From CAYMJK01 sp043101635 (GTDB taxonomy: Bacteria > Planctomycetota > Phycisphaerae > Phycisphaerales > UBA1924), in assembly GCA_043101635.1 (NCBI GenBank), contig JBICIE010000296.1, positions 1-13,565 of the forward strand: a stretch of DNA of 13,565 bases. The letters are read 5' to 3'. A program made the translations under genes and the position numbers. The notes below the pieces were generated by a model. It was not told where the DNA came from. It saw only the letters and a program-made list of their open reading frames with translations, and made no database searches. Below, in pieces: positions 1-5,609 of this stretch (within the stretch, counting starts at the first letter, position 1; the number at the start of each line of letters is the position of its first letter).

Positions 1-175
1 GTCGAGCACCGCGGGGCCCGGACTGATGCGCAGGCGGAGCGATTCGACGGCGCCGGATGAGGCCCAGCGCGATCGCGGGCGCGCCTATCACGGCCCCGAT
101 CGGCGCGGCGCCTGGGCCCTCGGCGCCGTCGAATCGCTCCGCCTGCGCATCAGTCCGGGCCCCGCGGTGCTCGAC
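1..175. repeat. 55-bp perfect inverted repeat at the window edge
   Basis: Bases 1-55 are the exact reverse complement of bases 121-175, with 65 bp between them. The inner segment keeps partial, gapped complementarity, for example GAGGCCCAG against CTGGGCCCTC. The left arm begins exactly at base 1. An arm of exactly 55 is a common assembler k-mer length, so I infer a contig-edge fold-back as the likeliest cause. A real large palindrome is the alternative. Confidence 0.9.
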
Positions 176-442
176 GGGCCGGATGTGCTGCGCCCCAACC
201 CGCTGCGCGACGATGTGGCGCAGCTCGTCCGCTACGCCAACCGCGATCGGACCCGCCTCGCCGACGCCGTCCGGGCCAGGCTCGGCTCTGCCAGCATCGA
301 GCCGGTCGCCGTCGGCGTCGATCCCTGGGGACTCGATGTCCGGGCCCGCTTCGGCCCCGTGCGCTTCGAGTTCGACTGCGAGGCTGATCATGCCGCGGCG
401 GTCCGGTCCGCCATCGATCGCGCGCTGGAGCCAGCGCCGTGA
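26..442 (+). CDS. Small protein of unknown function, possibly partial; weak DUF2470 resemblance
   Basis: The reading frame is open from base 2 to the stop at 440-442, so the gene may start before the window; the first ATG is at 26 (138 aa). Roughly the first 50 residues are encoded by the edge inverted repeat and its loop and may not be genuine. The reliable part is the C-terminal two thirds. There a stretch reading VGVDPWGLDVRARFG then VRFEF, followed by a helix, resembles the C-terminal DUF2470 domain found with haem-utilisation (HugZ-type) proteins. That match is by eye and weak. The stop codon overlaps the GTG of the next gene by 4 nt, which points to translational coupling and suggests the two are co-expressed. 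No signal peptide or membrane segment is visible. Confidence 0.5.
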   Translation: MRRRSDSTAPDEAQRDRGRAYHGPDRRGAWALGAVESLRLRISPGPAVLDGPDVLRPNPLRDDVAQLVRYANRDRTRLADAVRARLGSASIEPVAVGVDPWGLDVRARFGPVRFEFDCEADHAAAVRSAIDRALEPAP

Positions 443-1758
443 GCCGGGCCGGCCTGCTCGACGCCCATGCGCACCTGGCGCTGCACGGGCGCGACATGAC
501 CATGCTGCGCCTGGATCGATGCCGCTCGCAGGCCGAGTGTCTCGCGTCGATCGCGGCCCGGGCCGGCGCCGCCGGCCCCGGCGCGTGGCTGCTCGCCACC
601 GGCATGCGCATCGAAGCCTGGCAGACCCCCGTCGCGCCGACGCGCCACCAGCTCGATGAGGCCGGCGCCGGCCGCCCGGTCGGCATCTGGTCCTTCGATC
701 ATCACATGCTGGCGGCCTCCAGCGCCGCCCTGCGCGCCGCCGGTATCGATGCCCACAGCCCGGATCCCGCCGGCGGCGTGATCGATCGCGACAGCGCCGG
801 CGCCCCCACCGGCGTACTGCTGGAGAACGCCGCCCAGCTCGCCTGGCGCGCTGTCCCGGAACCGACAGCCGCCGAGCGCCGCCAGCAGGTTCGCGCCGCG
901 GCCAGCGACTTCGCCCGGCGCGGCATCGTCGAGGTCCACGACATGCACGCTGCGCCCTGGCTCGGCCCGCTGCTGGCCGAGCTGAATGACGCCGGCGAAT
1001 TGCCGCTGCGCGTGCTGCTCTACGTTCCCCTGGACGCCATCGAAGCGGCCGCCGAGACCGCCGGCCCCTGGCAGCGCGACCGGGTGCGCCTGGCCGGCGC
1101 CAAGCTGTTCGCTGACGGCACGCTCAACAGCCGCACCGCCTGGATGCTCTCGGACTACGCCGATCCCCTGCCAGGCCACGAGCGCGGCAAGCCGATGGTC
1201 GGGCCCGGCGCGATCGAGGCGGCGATCCGGCGCGTCGAAGCGCTCGGGCTGAGCCTGGCGACGCACGCGATCGGGGATGGCGCCGTGCGCGCCGTGCTGG
1301 ATGCGATCGAGACCGCCTCGGGGTACCCCCCCACTCCGTGGGGGGATCAACCCAGCTCAACATTCGACACCCTCGCCCCCCCGCGCGGGGGGATACCCAG
1401 GCATCGCATCGAGCACGCCGAGATCATCGATGAGGCCGATGTGCCTCGCTTCGGGGCCCTCGGCGTCGTGTGCAGCCCGCAGCCCTGTCATCTGCTGACG
1501 GATATCGAGGTTCTGCGCCGTCTGCTGCCGCACCGGCTCGGGCGCGTCCTCCCCCTGCGCGAGTTGATCAACAGCGGCCTCATCCCCGGGCGAGACCTGC
1601 TGTTCGGCTCAGACGCGCCCATCGTCGAGCCAGAGCCGCAGGACAACATCACCGCCGCGACCCTCCGGCGACGCGCTGAGATGCCGCCAGAGGCCTCCAT
1701 CGCCCCCCAGCAGGCCATCAGCGAACAGGAGGCATGTGCGGCGATGCGTGCCGGGTGA
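439..1758 (+). CDS. YtcJ/NfdA-type metal-dependent amidohydrolase (Amidohydro_3), barrel-only variant
   Basis: The 439-aa protein carries the metal-site pattern of the amidohydrolase superfamily: HxH at residues 10-12 (DAHAHL), a lysine in KLFADGTLNS (K222), H276 in ATHAIGD, H326 in HRIEHAE, and D392 in LLFGSDAP. Relatives hydrolyse amide or related bonds; the substrate here is unknown. Family members are usually longer, around 520-560 aa. This protein lacks the N-terminal strands before the DAHxH motif and the C-terminal end (YT..A, then G.L.PG..ADLVVLD) that together build the small beta domain. GTG 439 is the only possible start after the in-frame stop at 385-387, so the short N-terminus is real in this sequence. 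Residues of about 295-321 (GYPPTPWG through GGIPR) are an insertion encoded by a two-hairpin repeat. It overlaps the upstream ORF by 4 nt, with a GGAG at 427-430. Confidence 0.85.
   Translation: MSRAGLLDAHAHLALHGRDMTMLRLDRCRSQAECLASIAARAGAAGPGAWLLATGMRIEAWQTPVAPTRHQLDEAGAGRPVGIWSFDHHMLAASSAALRAAGIDAHSPDPAGGVIDRDSAGAPTGVLLENAAQLAWRAVPEPTAAERRQQVRAAASDFARRGIVEVHDMHAAPWLGPLLAELNDAGELPLRVLLYVPLDAIEAAAETAGPWQRDRVRLAGAKLFADGTLNSRTAWMLSDYADPLPGHERGKPMVGPGAIEAAIRRVEALGLSLATHAIGDGAVRAVLDAIETASGYPPTPWGDQPSSTFDTLAPPRGGIPRHRIEHAEIIDEADVPRFGALGVVCSPQPCHLLTDIEVLRRLLPHRLGRVLPLRELINSGLIPGRDLLFGSDAPIVEPEPQDNITAATLRRRAEMPPEASIAPQQAISEQEACAAMRAG
1321..1402. repeat. REPIN-like two-hairpin element inserted in the amidohydrolase gene
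   Basis: Two GC hairpins face each other. At 1327-1345 C6-AC, loop TCC, GT-G6 forms an 8-bp stem. At 1377-1392 C6-GCGC-G6 is a perfect palindrome. The outer ends are inverted: GGGTACCCCCC at 1321-1331, and GGGTATCCCCCC when 1387-1398 is read on the minus strand. The element adds 27 codons in frame without a stop, between the ATHAIGD and HRIEHAE motifs. Bases 1321-1345 are identical to 3610-3634 inside the Hsp70 gene. Confidence 0.8.
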
Positions 1759-1773
1759 AACCGTCAGGCGGAA

Positions 1774-1812
1774 TGCCCGGGCCTCCCATAGCATTCACAG
1801 AAGGGCCGGGCA
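1774..1812 (+). terminator. Possible hairpin after the amidohydrolase gene
   Basis: TGCCCGGGCCT (1774-1784) can pair with AGGGCCGGGCA (1802-1812) with a one-base bulge and a loop of about 17 nt. No T-run follows. It could be a weak terminator or a leader structure for the next gene, which starts at 1852. Otherwise the 93-bp gap holds only that gene's Shine-Dalgarno GGAGG at 1841-1845. Confidence 0.3.
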
Positions 1813-1851
1813 GGATGCGCGGCCCCAGCCCCGTCCCTGCGGAGGATCCCC

Positions 1852-2697
1852 ATGCGCGCGGACATCAACTACAGCGCCGTCATCGATTCCGACGAGGCCC
1901 GCAAGGCCCAGGCCGCGGCGGACGCCGCCCCCAGCACGCCCTCCGAACAGATCGACCCGGAGCGCTTCTACATCACCCAGCACTACGACCGCTACACCGA
2001 TGAGAACCACGAGGTGTGGCGCACGATGTACGCCAAGCGGATGGAGACGCTCTACAAGCAGGCCTCCAACGTCTTCCTCGCCGGCATCGAGGCCATCGGC
2101 CTGCCCGCCGACCGCGTGCCCAAGGTCGCCGAGATCAACGCCAACCTCGCCCGCCTCACTGGCTGGCAGAGCCGCCCTGTCCCCGGCTACCTCCCCGCCA
2201 AGGCCTTCTTCGCCTGCCTGGCGAAGCGCCAGTTCCCCACCACCGTGACGGTGCGCCCCAAGGAACTGATGCACTACCTGCCCGAGCCGGACATCTTCCA
2301 CGATGTCTTCGGCCACGTGCCGCTGCACGCCGACCCGGTCTTCGCCGAGTTCCTCCAGACCTACGGCCAGGCCGCCCTGCACTGCGAGGATCCGTGGCAC
2401 GTCGAGCGGCTCGGCCGGCTCTTCTGGTTCACCGTCGAGTTCGGGCTCATCAAGGAGGACGGGCGCCTGAAGCTGTACGGCAGCGGGCTGATCAGCTCCG
2501 ATGGCGAGAGCAAGTTCGCGCTGGACTCCAGCGATGTCGACCGGCGCCCGTTCAACCTCGATCTGGTCTGCGAGACGCCCTTCGAGATCGACCACTACCA
2601 GCCGATCCTGTACGTCCTCGACAGCTTCGAGCAGCTCCGCGACGCCATGAACAGCTACGCCGAGCGGGTGCTCAGTGAGGCGGGCGTGGCCGTTTGA
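1852..2697 (+). CDS. phhA: Phenylalanine-4-hydroxylase
   Basis: This is a monomeric bacterial aromatic amino acid hydroxylase (281 aa). It converts phenylalanine to tyrosine with O2, a tetrahydropterin cofactor and a non-haem iron in the cytoplasm. The iron site is visible: H150 and H155 in IFHDVFGHVPLH, and E196 in FWFTVEFGL. The H155-E196 spacing of 41 equals that of the Chromobacterium enzyme. Residues 246-254 (EIDHYQPIL) are the usual C-terminal block. There is no N-terminal ACT regulatory domain, as expected for bacterial forms. ATG 1852 is supported by GGAGG six bases upstream. The pterin-recycling partner (PCD/DcoH) is not in the window. The gene ends 23 bp from the convergent Hsp70 gene. 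Confidence 0.96.
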   Translation: MRADINYSAVIDSDEARKAQAAADAAPSTPSEQIDPERFYITQHYDRYTDENHEVWRTMYAKRMETLYKQASNVFLAGIEAIGLPADRVPKVAEINANLARLTGWQSRPVPGYLPAKAFFACLAKRQFPTTVTVRPKELMHYLPEPDIFHDVFGHVPLHADPVFAEFLQTYGQAALHCEDPWHVERLGRLFWFTVEFGLIKEDGRLKLYGSGLISSDGESKFALDSSDVDRRPFNLDLVCETPFEIDHYQPILYVLDSFEQLRDAMNSYAERVLSEAGVAV

Positions 2698-2718
2698 GCC
2701 CGTTTGAGACCCGTTTGA
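2687..2718 (+). repeat. Three short tandem copies around the phhA stop codon
   Basis: The unit CCGTTTGA occurs three times at a spacing of 10-11 bp. The first copy contains the TGA stop of phhA, and the later copies repeat the TTTGA. No hairpin or T-run is present, so this is not an obvious terminator for either convergent gene. Slipped-strand duplication at the gene end is the simplest reading. Confidence 0.7.
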
Positions 2719-2720
2719 AG

Positions 2721-4751
2721 CTATGACACGCGGCTGTCCGGCCTGCGCATCGGCTCGGCCTTGAGCGACTCGGCGATCCCGATCTCCTGCAGTCGTACGC
2801 TGGCCTCATCCAGCGCCTGCTTGGCCCGGGCGAATTCGTCAGCGTCCACCGACTGCCAATCCGTCTCGGCCTGCTCGATCATCTGGCGCAGAGACGAAAT
2901 CTTCGCCTCCAGCGTCGACCGCTGCTCGGCCTCCAGTTTGGCGCCATACCGCTCCAGCCGCTCGCCGATCCACTTCAGATCCAGCCGGCTGTTGGTGATC
3001 AGGTCCACCACCCGGTGGCGCAGCATGTCCTCCCGGGCGTGCTCGATGCCCTCGGCCTCCATCCGGTCGACCTCCTCGCTGGTGAGGCCGTGGTTGGGAA
3101 TGACCTGCAGCGAAGCCCGCTTGCCGCTGCGCCGCTCGTGCGCTGTCACATCCAGCACGCCGTTGGCGTCCACCGCGAAGGCGACCTCGAGCTGCGGCAC
3201 GCCCGCCGGCATCGGCGGCAGCCCGCGCAGGTGAAACTCGCCGAGGCTGCGGCAGTCGGCCGCCATCTCCCGCTCGCCCTGGACGATGTTCAGCTTGATC
3301 GAGACCTGCCCGTCCACGCTGGTGCTGAACATCTCGGTTGCGCGCGCAGGAACGGCGCTGTTGCGCATGATGATCTTGGCGACCGCCCCGCCCGCCGTCT
3401 CGACCCCCAGGCTCAGCGGGATGACATCCAGCAGCAGACTGCCCTTGAGCGCCCCCGACAGGATCGCCGCCTGCGTCGCGGCGCCCAGCGCCACCACCTG
3501 ATCCGGATCCAGCGCTGTGTACGGTTCGACGCCGAAGATCTCCGCGGCCTTCTGCCGCACCAGCGGAATCCGCGTCGAGCCCCCCACCATCAGCACCGCG
3601 TCGACGCCCGGGTACCCCCCCACTCCGTGGGGGGTCAGCTCCCGCCTCGCGTCGCGCAGAGCCCGCTCGCAGGCGCGGCTGGTGCGCTCCACCCACGGCG
3701 CCATCATCGCCTCGAGTTCATCCCGTGTCACCGTCCGGTCGTAGATGCGCCCTTCGCCAAGGTCGATCCGCACCTGGGCCCGCTCCTCCTCGCTGAGCCG
3801 CTCCTTGACGGCCTGCGCAAAGCCCTTCAGCGCCCGTCGCGTCGCCGGCGGAAACCGCGACAGATCGACCTCCGTGCCACTGACGGGCTCTGCCGTCAGT
3901 GCCGATGCCTCCCCGGGCGCCCTGACCTCCTCACCAAGGACCTCTCGAATCTCACGCACGAACAGCGCCACCAGCATGTGATCGACATCATCCCCGCCGA
4001 GATGCGTGTCGCCCGCCGTCGACAGCGTCTGGTAGAAGCTCGTCTCGCCCTCGGCGCCCGGCGTCAGGCGCAGGATGCTGACATCGAAGGTTCCGCCGCC
4101 GAGGTCGTACACCGCGACCGTCGATATGCCGCGGTTGCGCGCGCTGGCCCGGTCGAGCCCGAGCCCATACGCCAGTGCCGCGGCAGTCGGCTCGTTGACG
4201 ATCCGCACGACTTCCAGCCCCGCCAGCCGCCCGGCGTCGCGCGTCGCGTGGCGCTGCGCGTCGTCAAAGTACGCCGGCACGGTCACGACGGCCTTGCTGA
4301 TCGGCCGGCCCAGCACATCCTCCGCCCGCTGCTTCAGGGCGCGCAGGATGTCCGCCGACACCTGCTCGGGGCTCAGGGCCACCGGCTCGGCGCCGGCGCG
4401 TGGGATGAGCACGCGCATCGTCTGCCGCGGCCCCTCCACGACCTGGTACGGCAGGTACGGCAGGTCGGCCGCCGCGTCCGCCAGGGCCCGCCCCATCAGC
4501 CGCTTGACGCTGGTGATCGTCGCCTGCGGAAACTCCACAGCCCGCTCCCGGGCATCCGCGCCGACGACCGGGCTCAACGTGCCACTGACGGGCCCTGCCG
4601 TCAGTGCTCCCTCTGTTTCCTCATACCGCACCGCACTCGGGACCAGCGGGCTCTGGCCCGGCGGCGCCAGCACACGGCCCCCCCGCTCGTCGCAGATGGC
4701 CACGAGGCTGTTGGTGGTCCCCAGATCGATGCCAACGATGATCTCGCTCAC
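2721..4751 (-). CDS. Hsp70-family chaperone, HscA-like
   Basis: A 676-aa ATP-driven cytoplasmic chaperone. The nucleotide-binding domain shows DLGTTNS (9-15), VPAYFDDAQR (158-167), NEPTAAALAYG (186-196), YDLGGGTFDVS (215-225) and VGGSTRIP (389-396). The substrate-binding domain starts at about 440 with DVIPLSLGVET; this, QGERE and DCRSLGEF (499-506) look more like HscA than DnaK. A helical lid follows, and there is no EEVD-type tail. The start is GTG 4751; the longer open frame upstream merely translates the flanking repeat and was rejected. Three short inserts coincide with palindromic repeats: ALTAGPVSGT (49-58), ALTAEPVSGT (284-293) and TPHGVGGYPG (373-382). Each lies between secondary-structure elements, and all motifs remain intact. 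No J-protein or Fe-S assembly gene is adjacent, so the HscA role is unproven. A TATCGT box lies 5 nt before GTG, without a Shine-Dalgarno. Confidence 0.93.
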   Translation of the reverse strand: MSEIIVGIDLGTTNSLVAICDERGGRVLAPPGQSPLVPSAVRYEETEGALTAGPVSGTLSPVVGADARERAVEFPQATITSVKRLMGRALADAAADLPYLPYQVVEGPRQTMRVLIPRAGAEPVALSPEQVSADILRALKQRAEDVLGRPISKAVVTVPAYFDDAQRHATRDAGRLAGLEVVRIVNEPTAAALAYGLGLDRASARNRGISTVAVYDLGGGTFDVSILRLTPGAEGETSFYQTLSTAGDTHLGGDDVDHMLVALFVREIREVLGEEVRAPGEASALTAEPVSGTEVDLSRFPPATRRALKGFAQAVKERLSEEERAQVRIDLGEGRIYDRTVTRDELEAMMAPWVERTSRACERALRDARRELTPHGVGGYPGVDAVLMVGGSTRIPLVRQKAAEIFGVEPYTALDPDQVVALGAATQAAILSGALKGSLLLDVIPLSLGVETAGGAVAKIIMRNSAVPARATEMFSTSVDGQVSIKLNIVQGEREMAADCRSLGEFHLRGLPPMPAGVPQLEVAFAVDANGVLDVTAHERRSGKRASLQVIPNHGLTSEEVDRMEAEGIEHAREDMLRHRVVDLITNSRLDLKWIGERLERYGAKLEAEQRSTLEAKISSLRQMIEQAETDWQSVDADEFARAKQALDEASVRLQEIGIAESLKAEPMRRPDSRVS
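3610..3634. repeat. C-run/G-run palindromic repeat in the Hsp70 gene
   Basis: These 25 bp are identical to 1321-1345 in the amidohydrolase gene. The sequence starts GGGTA and forms an 8-bp stem (C6-AC / GT-G6) with loop TCC. Here it is read from the opposite strand and encodes part of TPHGVGGYPG, just before the conserved strand leading to VGGSTRIP. DnaK-type relatives have only a short turn at this point. Confidence 0.85.
3874..3902. repeat. Palindromic coding repeat, family 1, copy 1
   Basis: A 9-bp perfect stem, CACTGACGG (3878-3886) and CCGTCAGTG (3893-3901), with loop GCTCTG. The 29-nt unit matches 4579-4607 with a single loop mismatch. On the minus strand it encodes ALTAEPVSGT, residues 284-293 of Hsp70, with no stop or frameshift. 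Confidence 0.88.
4579..4607. repeat. Palindromic coding repeat, family 1, copy 2
   Basis: A 9-bp perfect stem, CACTGACGG (4583-4591) and CCGTCAGTG (4598-4606), with loop GCCCTG. Same orientation and same reading frame as the copy at 3874-3902. It encodes ALTAGPVSGT, residues 49-58 of Hsp70, in the loop before the segment ending SVKRLMGR. Confidence 0.88.
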
Positions 4752-4756
4752 AGGGG

Positions 4757-4762
4757 ACGATA
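4757..4762 (-). promoter_or_regulatory. -10-like box for Hsp70, leaderless arrangement
   Basis: TATCGT on the minus strand ends 5 nt before the GTG start at 4751. No Shine-Dalgarno is present. This spacing would place transcription initiation at or next to the start codon. No clear -35 element is seen. Confidence 0.45.
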
Positions 4763-4849
4763 CGGGCCGTCTCGATCGGATGCGGGACGGCGGCGTGCGA
4801 TCACCATCTTGGTGACGGCGCTTGGCTGGCGTTGGCGTTGCCGCCTCCC

Positions 4850-4902
4850 CGGGCCCGAAGGGCCCACCGTCCATAGCCGGGGGCGAAGCCCCCGGTAACC
4901 GG
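4850..4902. repeat. Left inverted copy of the transposase-flanking repeat
   Basis: Two adjacent hairpins: GGGCCC-GAA-GGGCCC at 4851-4865 and a CCGGGGG/CCCCCGG stem at 4878-4896. Reverse complement of 5439-5490 apart from one base change and small gaps. It lies downstream of the transposase stop and upstream of the Hsp70 start, so it could also act as a transcription barrier. Confidence 0.88.
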
Positions 4903-4917
4903 CGCCCCCACACACAC

Positions 4918-4934
4918 CGACGCCGAAGGCGTCG
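4918..4934 (-). terminator. Hairpin just after the transposase stop codon
   Basis: GACGCC (4919-4924), loop GAA, GGCGTC (4928-4933), flanked by a further C-G pair. It begins 3 nt past the stop of the minus-strand transposase gene. No T-run follows; the adjacent larger hairpins at 4850-4902 may add to termination. Confidence 0.4.
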
Positions 4935-4937
4935 CCG

Positions 4938-5390
4938 TCACCCCCAGATGTACCGCTCGTCGTACTCGACCTTGTACTTGCGCAGCAGTTCCAGGAACTC
5001 CTCCTGAAACGACCTCGTGCGATGATGCTCCTTCTGCCCTGCGAGATAACGCCGAAGCGCCCCCACCTGCGACTGGCCAATCGAAAACGCCCCATACCCC
5101 TCCTGCCAACGAAACCCGGCGAACTCGCCGCCCCTTGTCTTGATCCACTCCGACGAATCGCCCTTGATCTGCTGGAGCAGGTCCGATGTCGAGATCGTCT
5201 TCGCCTGGCTCACGAGCAGATGAATGTGATCGGATGTCCCGCCGGCAGCGCGCAGCGCCGAGCCGTTGTTGCGGCAGATCCCGCCGATGTAGGCGTGCAG
5301 GTCGGGCTCGATCGCCTCGGCGATGCACGCTTCGCGGTTCTTGGTTGAGAACACGATGTGGAGCAGGATCGAGGTGAGGGTTGAAGCCAT
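4938..5390 (-). CDS. IS200/IS605-family (RAYT-like) Y1 transposase
   Basis: A 150-aa single-domain HUH endonuclease of the Y1 transposase fold, which cuts and rejoins single-stranded DNA at hairpin structures. The metal-binding HUH motif is H55-I-H57 in SDHIHLLVS. The probable nucleophile is Y115, with Q119 four residues on (YLAGQ), matching the YxxxQ arrangement of IS608 TnpA. The start (ILLHIVFSTKNRE) and end (EEFLELLRKYKVEYDERYIWG) are typical of this family. The length is full and there is no frameshift, so the enzyme looks intact. No tnpB/IscB partner is present. The start ATG 5390 has no Shine-Dalgarno but has TACCAT 6 nt upstream. Inverted hairpin repeats flank the gene, favouring a REP-associated transposase over a simple insertion sequence. 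Confidence 0.92.
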   Translation of the reverse strand: MASTLTSILLHIVFSTKNREACIAEAIEPDLHAYIGGICRNNGSALRAAGGTSDHIHLLVSQAKTISTSDLLQQIKGDSSEWIKTRGGEFAGFRWQEGYGAFSIGQSQVGALRRYLAGQKEHHRTRSFQEEFLELLRKYKVEYDERYIWG

Positions 5391-5396
5391 GCGCGC

Positions 5397-5402
5397 ATGG
5401 TA
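5397..5402 (-). promoter_or_regulatory. -10-like box for the transposase, leaderless arrangement
   Basis: TACCAT on the minus strand ends 6 nt before ATG 5390, with no Shine-Dalgarno. The perfect palindrome GGAACCCC-GTC-GGGGTTCC at 5405-5423 covers the region where a -35 element would lie, so it may influence transcription of this gene. Confidence 0.4.
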
Positions 5403-5404
5403 CG

Positions 5405-5423
5405 GGAACCCCGTCGGGGTTCC
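5405..5423. repeat. Small perfect palindrome upstream of the transposase gene
   Basis: GGAACCCC (5405-5412), loop GTC, GGGGTTCC (5416-5423). An 8-bp perfect stem between the transposase promoter box and the right flanking repeat. It could be part of the mobile unit or an operator for the transposase. Confidence 0.6.
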
Positions 5424-5438
5424 TCGCGTTGGATGGCC

Positions 5439-5490
5439 CCGGTTCCGGGGGCTGCGCCCCCGGCTATGGACGGTGGGCCCTTCGGGCCCG
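5439..5490. repeat. Right inverted copy of the transposase-flanking repeat
   Basis: CCGGGGG (5445-5451), loop CTGCG, CCCCCGG (5457-5463); then GGGCCC (5475-5480), loop TTC, GGGCCC (5484-5489). Reverse complement of 4850-4902. The rest of the gap, up to 5598, shows nothing recognisable. Confidence 0.88.
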
Positions 5491-5598
5491 AAGCGCCATC
5501 GACGACGGCTCTCGGGCCTGATGTCGCGATCGCGAAGCTGCGAACTCAGTGCGTCCGCGCGCGAACGCGGGCGCGGCCAATCGCGCTCGCCTTAGCAC

Positions 5599-5604
5599 TA
5601 CCCT
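5599..5604 (+). promoter_or_regulatory. -10-like box for the acetyltransferase, leaderless arrangement
   Basis: TACCCT ends 5 nt before ATG 5610. There is no Shine-Dalgarno between them and no clear -35 element upstream. The same hexamer precedes pheT at 8461-8466. Confidence 0.4.
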
Positions 5605-5609
5605 TGTCC

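Larger units (their letters stand above)
4850..5490 (-). mobile_element. IS200/RAYT-like unit: Y1 transposase gene between inverted repeats
   Basis: Bases 4850-4902 and 5439-5490 are inverted copies of each other, with one substitution and one or two single-base gaps. Each copy holds two hairpins: GGGCCC, loop TTC or GAA, GGGCCC; and CCGGGGG, 5-nt loop, CCCCCGG. They flank a single Y1-transposase gene. Canonical IS200/IS605 elements have subterminal hairpins but no terminal inverted repeats. A lone Y1 gene between inverted hairpin repeats is instead typical of RAYT genes with their REP sequences. Further small palindromes lie at 4918-4934 and 5405-5423. Confidence 0.7.

Noticed and set aside
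4801..4815. TCACCA-TCT-TGGTGA inverted repeat upstream of Hsp70, considered as a heat-shock operator
   Set aside because: It does not match the CIRCE element (TTAGCACTC-N9-GAGTGCTAA); with 6-bp arms and no second copy it may be chance.
3015..4898. 627-aa plus-strand ORF opposite the Hsp70 gene
   Set aside because: It mirrors the Hsp70 frame in GC-rich DNA, has low-complexity arginine/histidine-rich content and no motifs; the Hsp70 on the other strand is unmistakable.
4752..4913. 54-residue N-terminal extension of Hsp70 and the similar extension of the acetyltransferase (5397-5609)
   Set aside because: Both extensions translate the transposase-flanking repeat and contain no family sequence; the family N-termini begin at 4751 and 5610.
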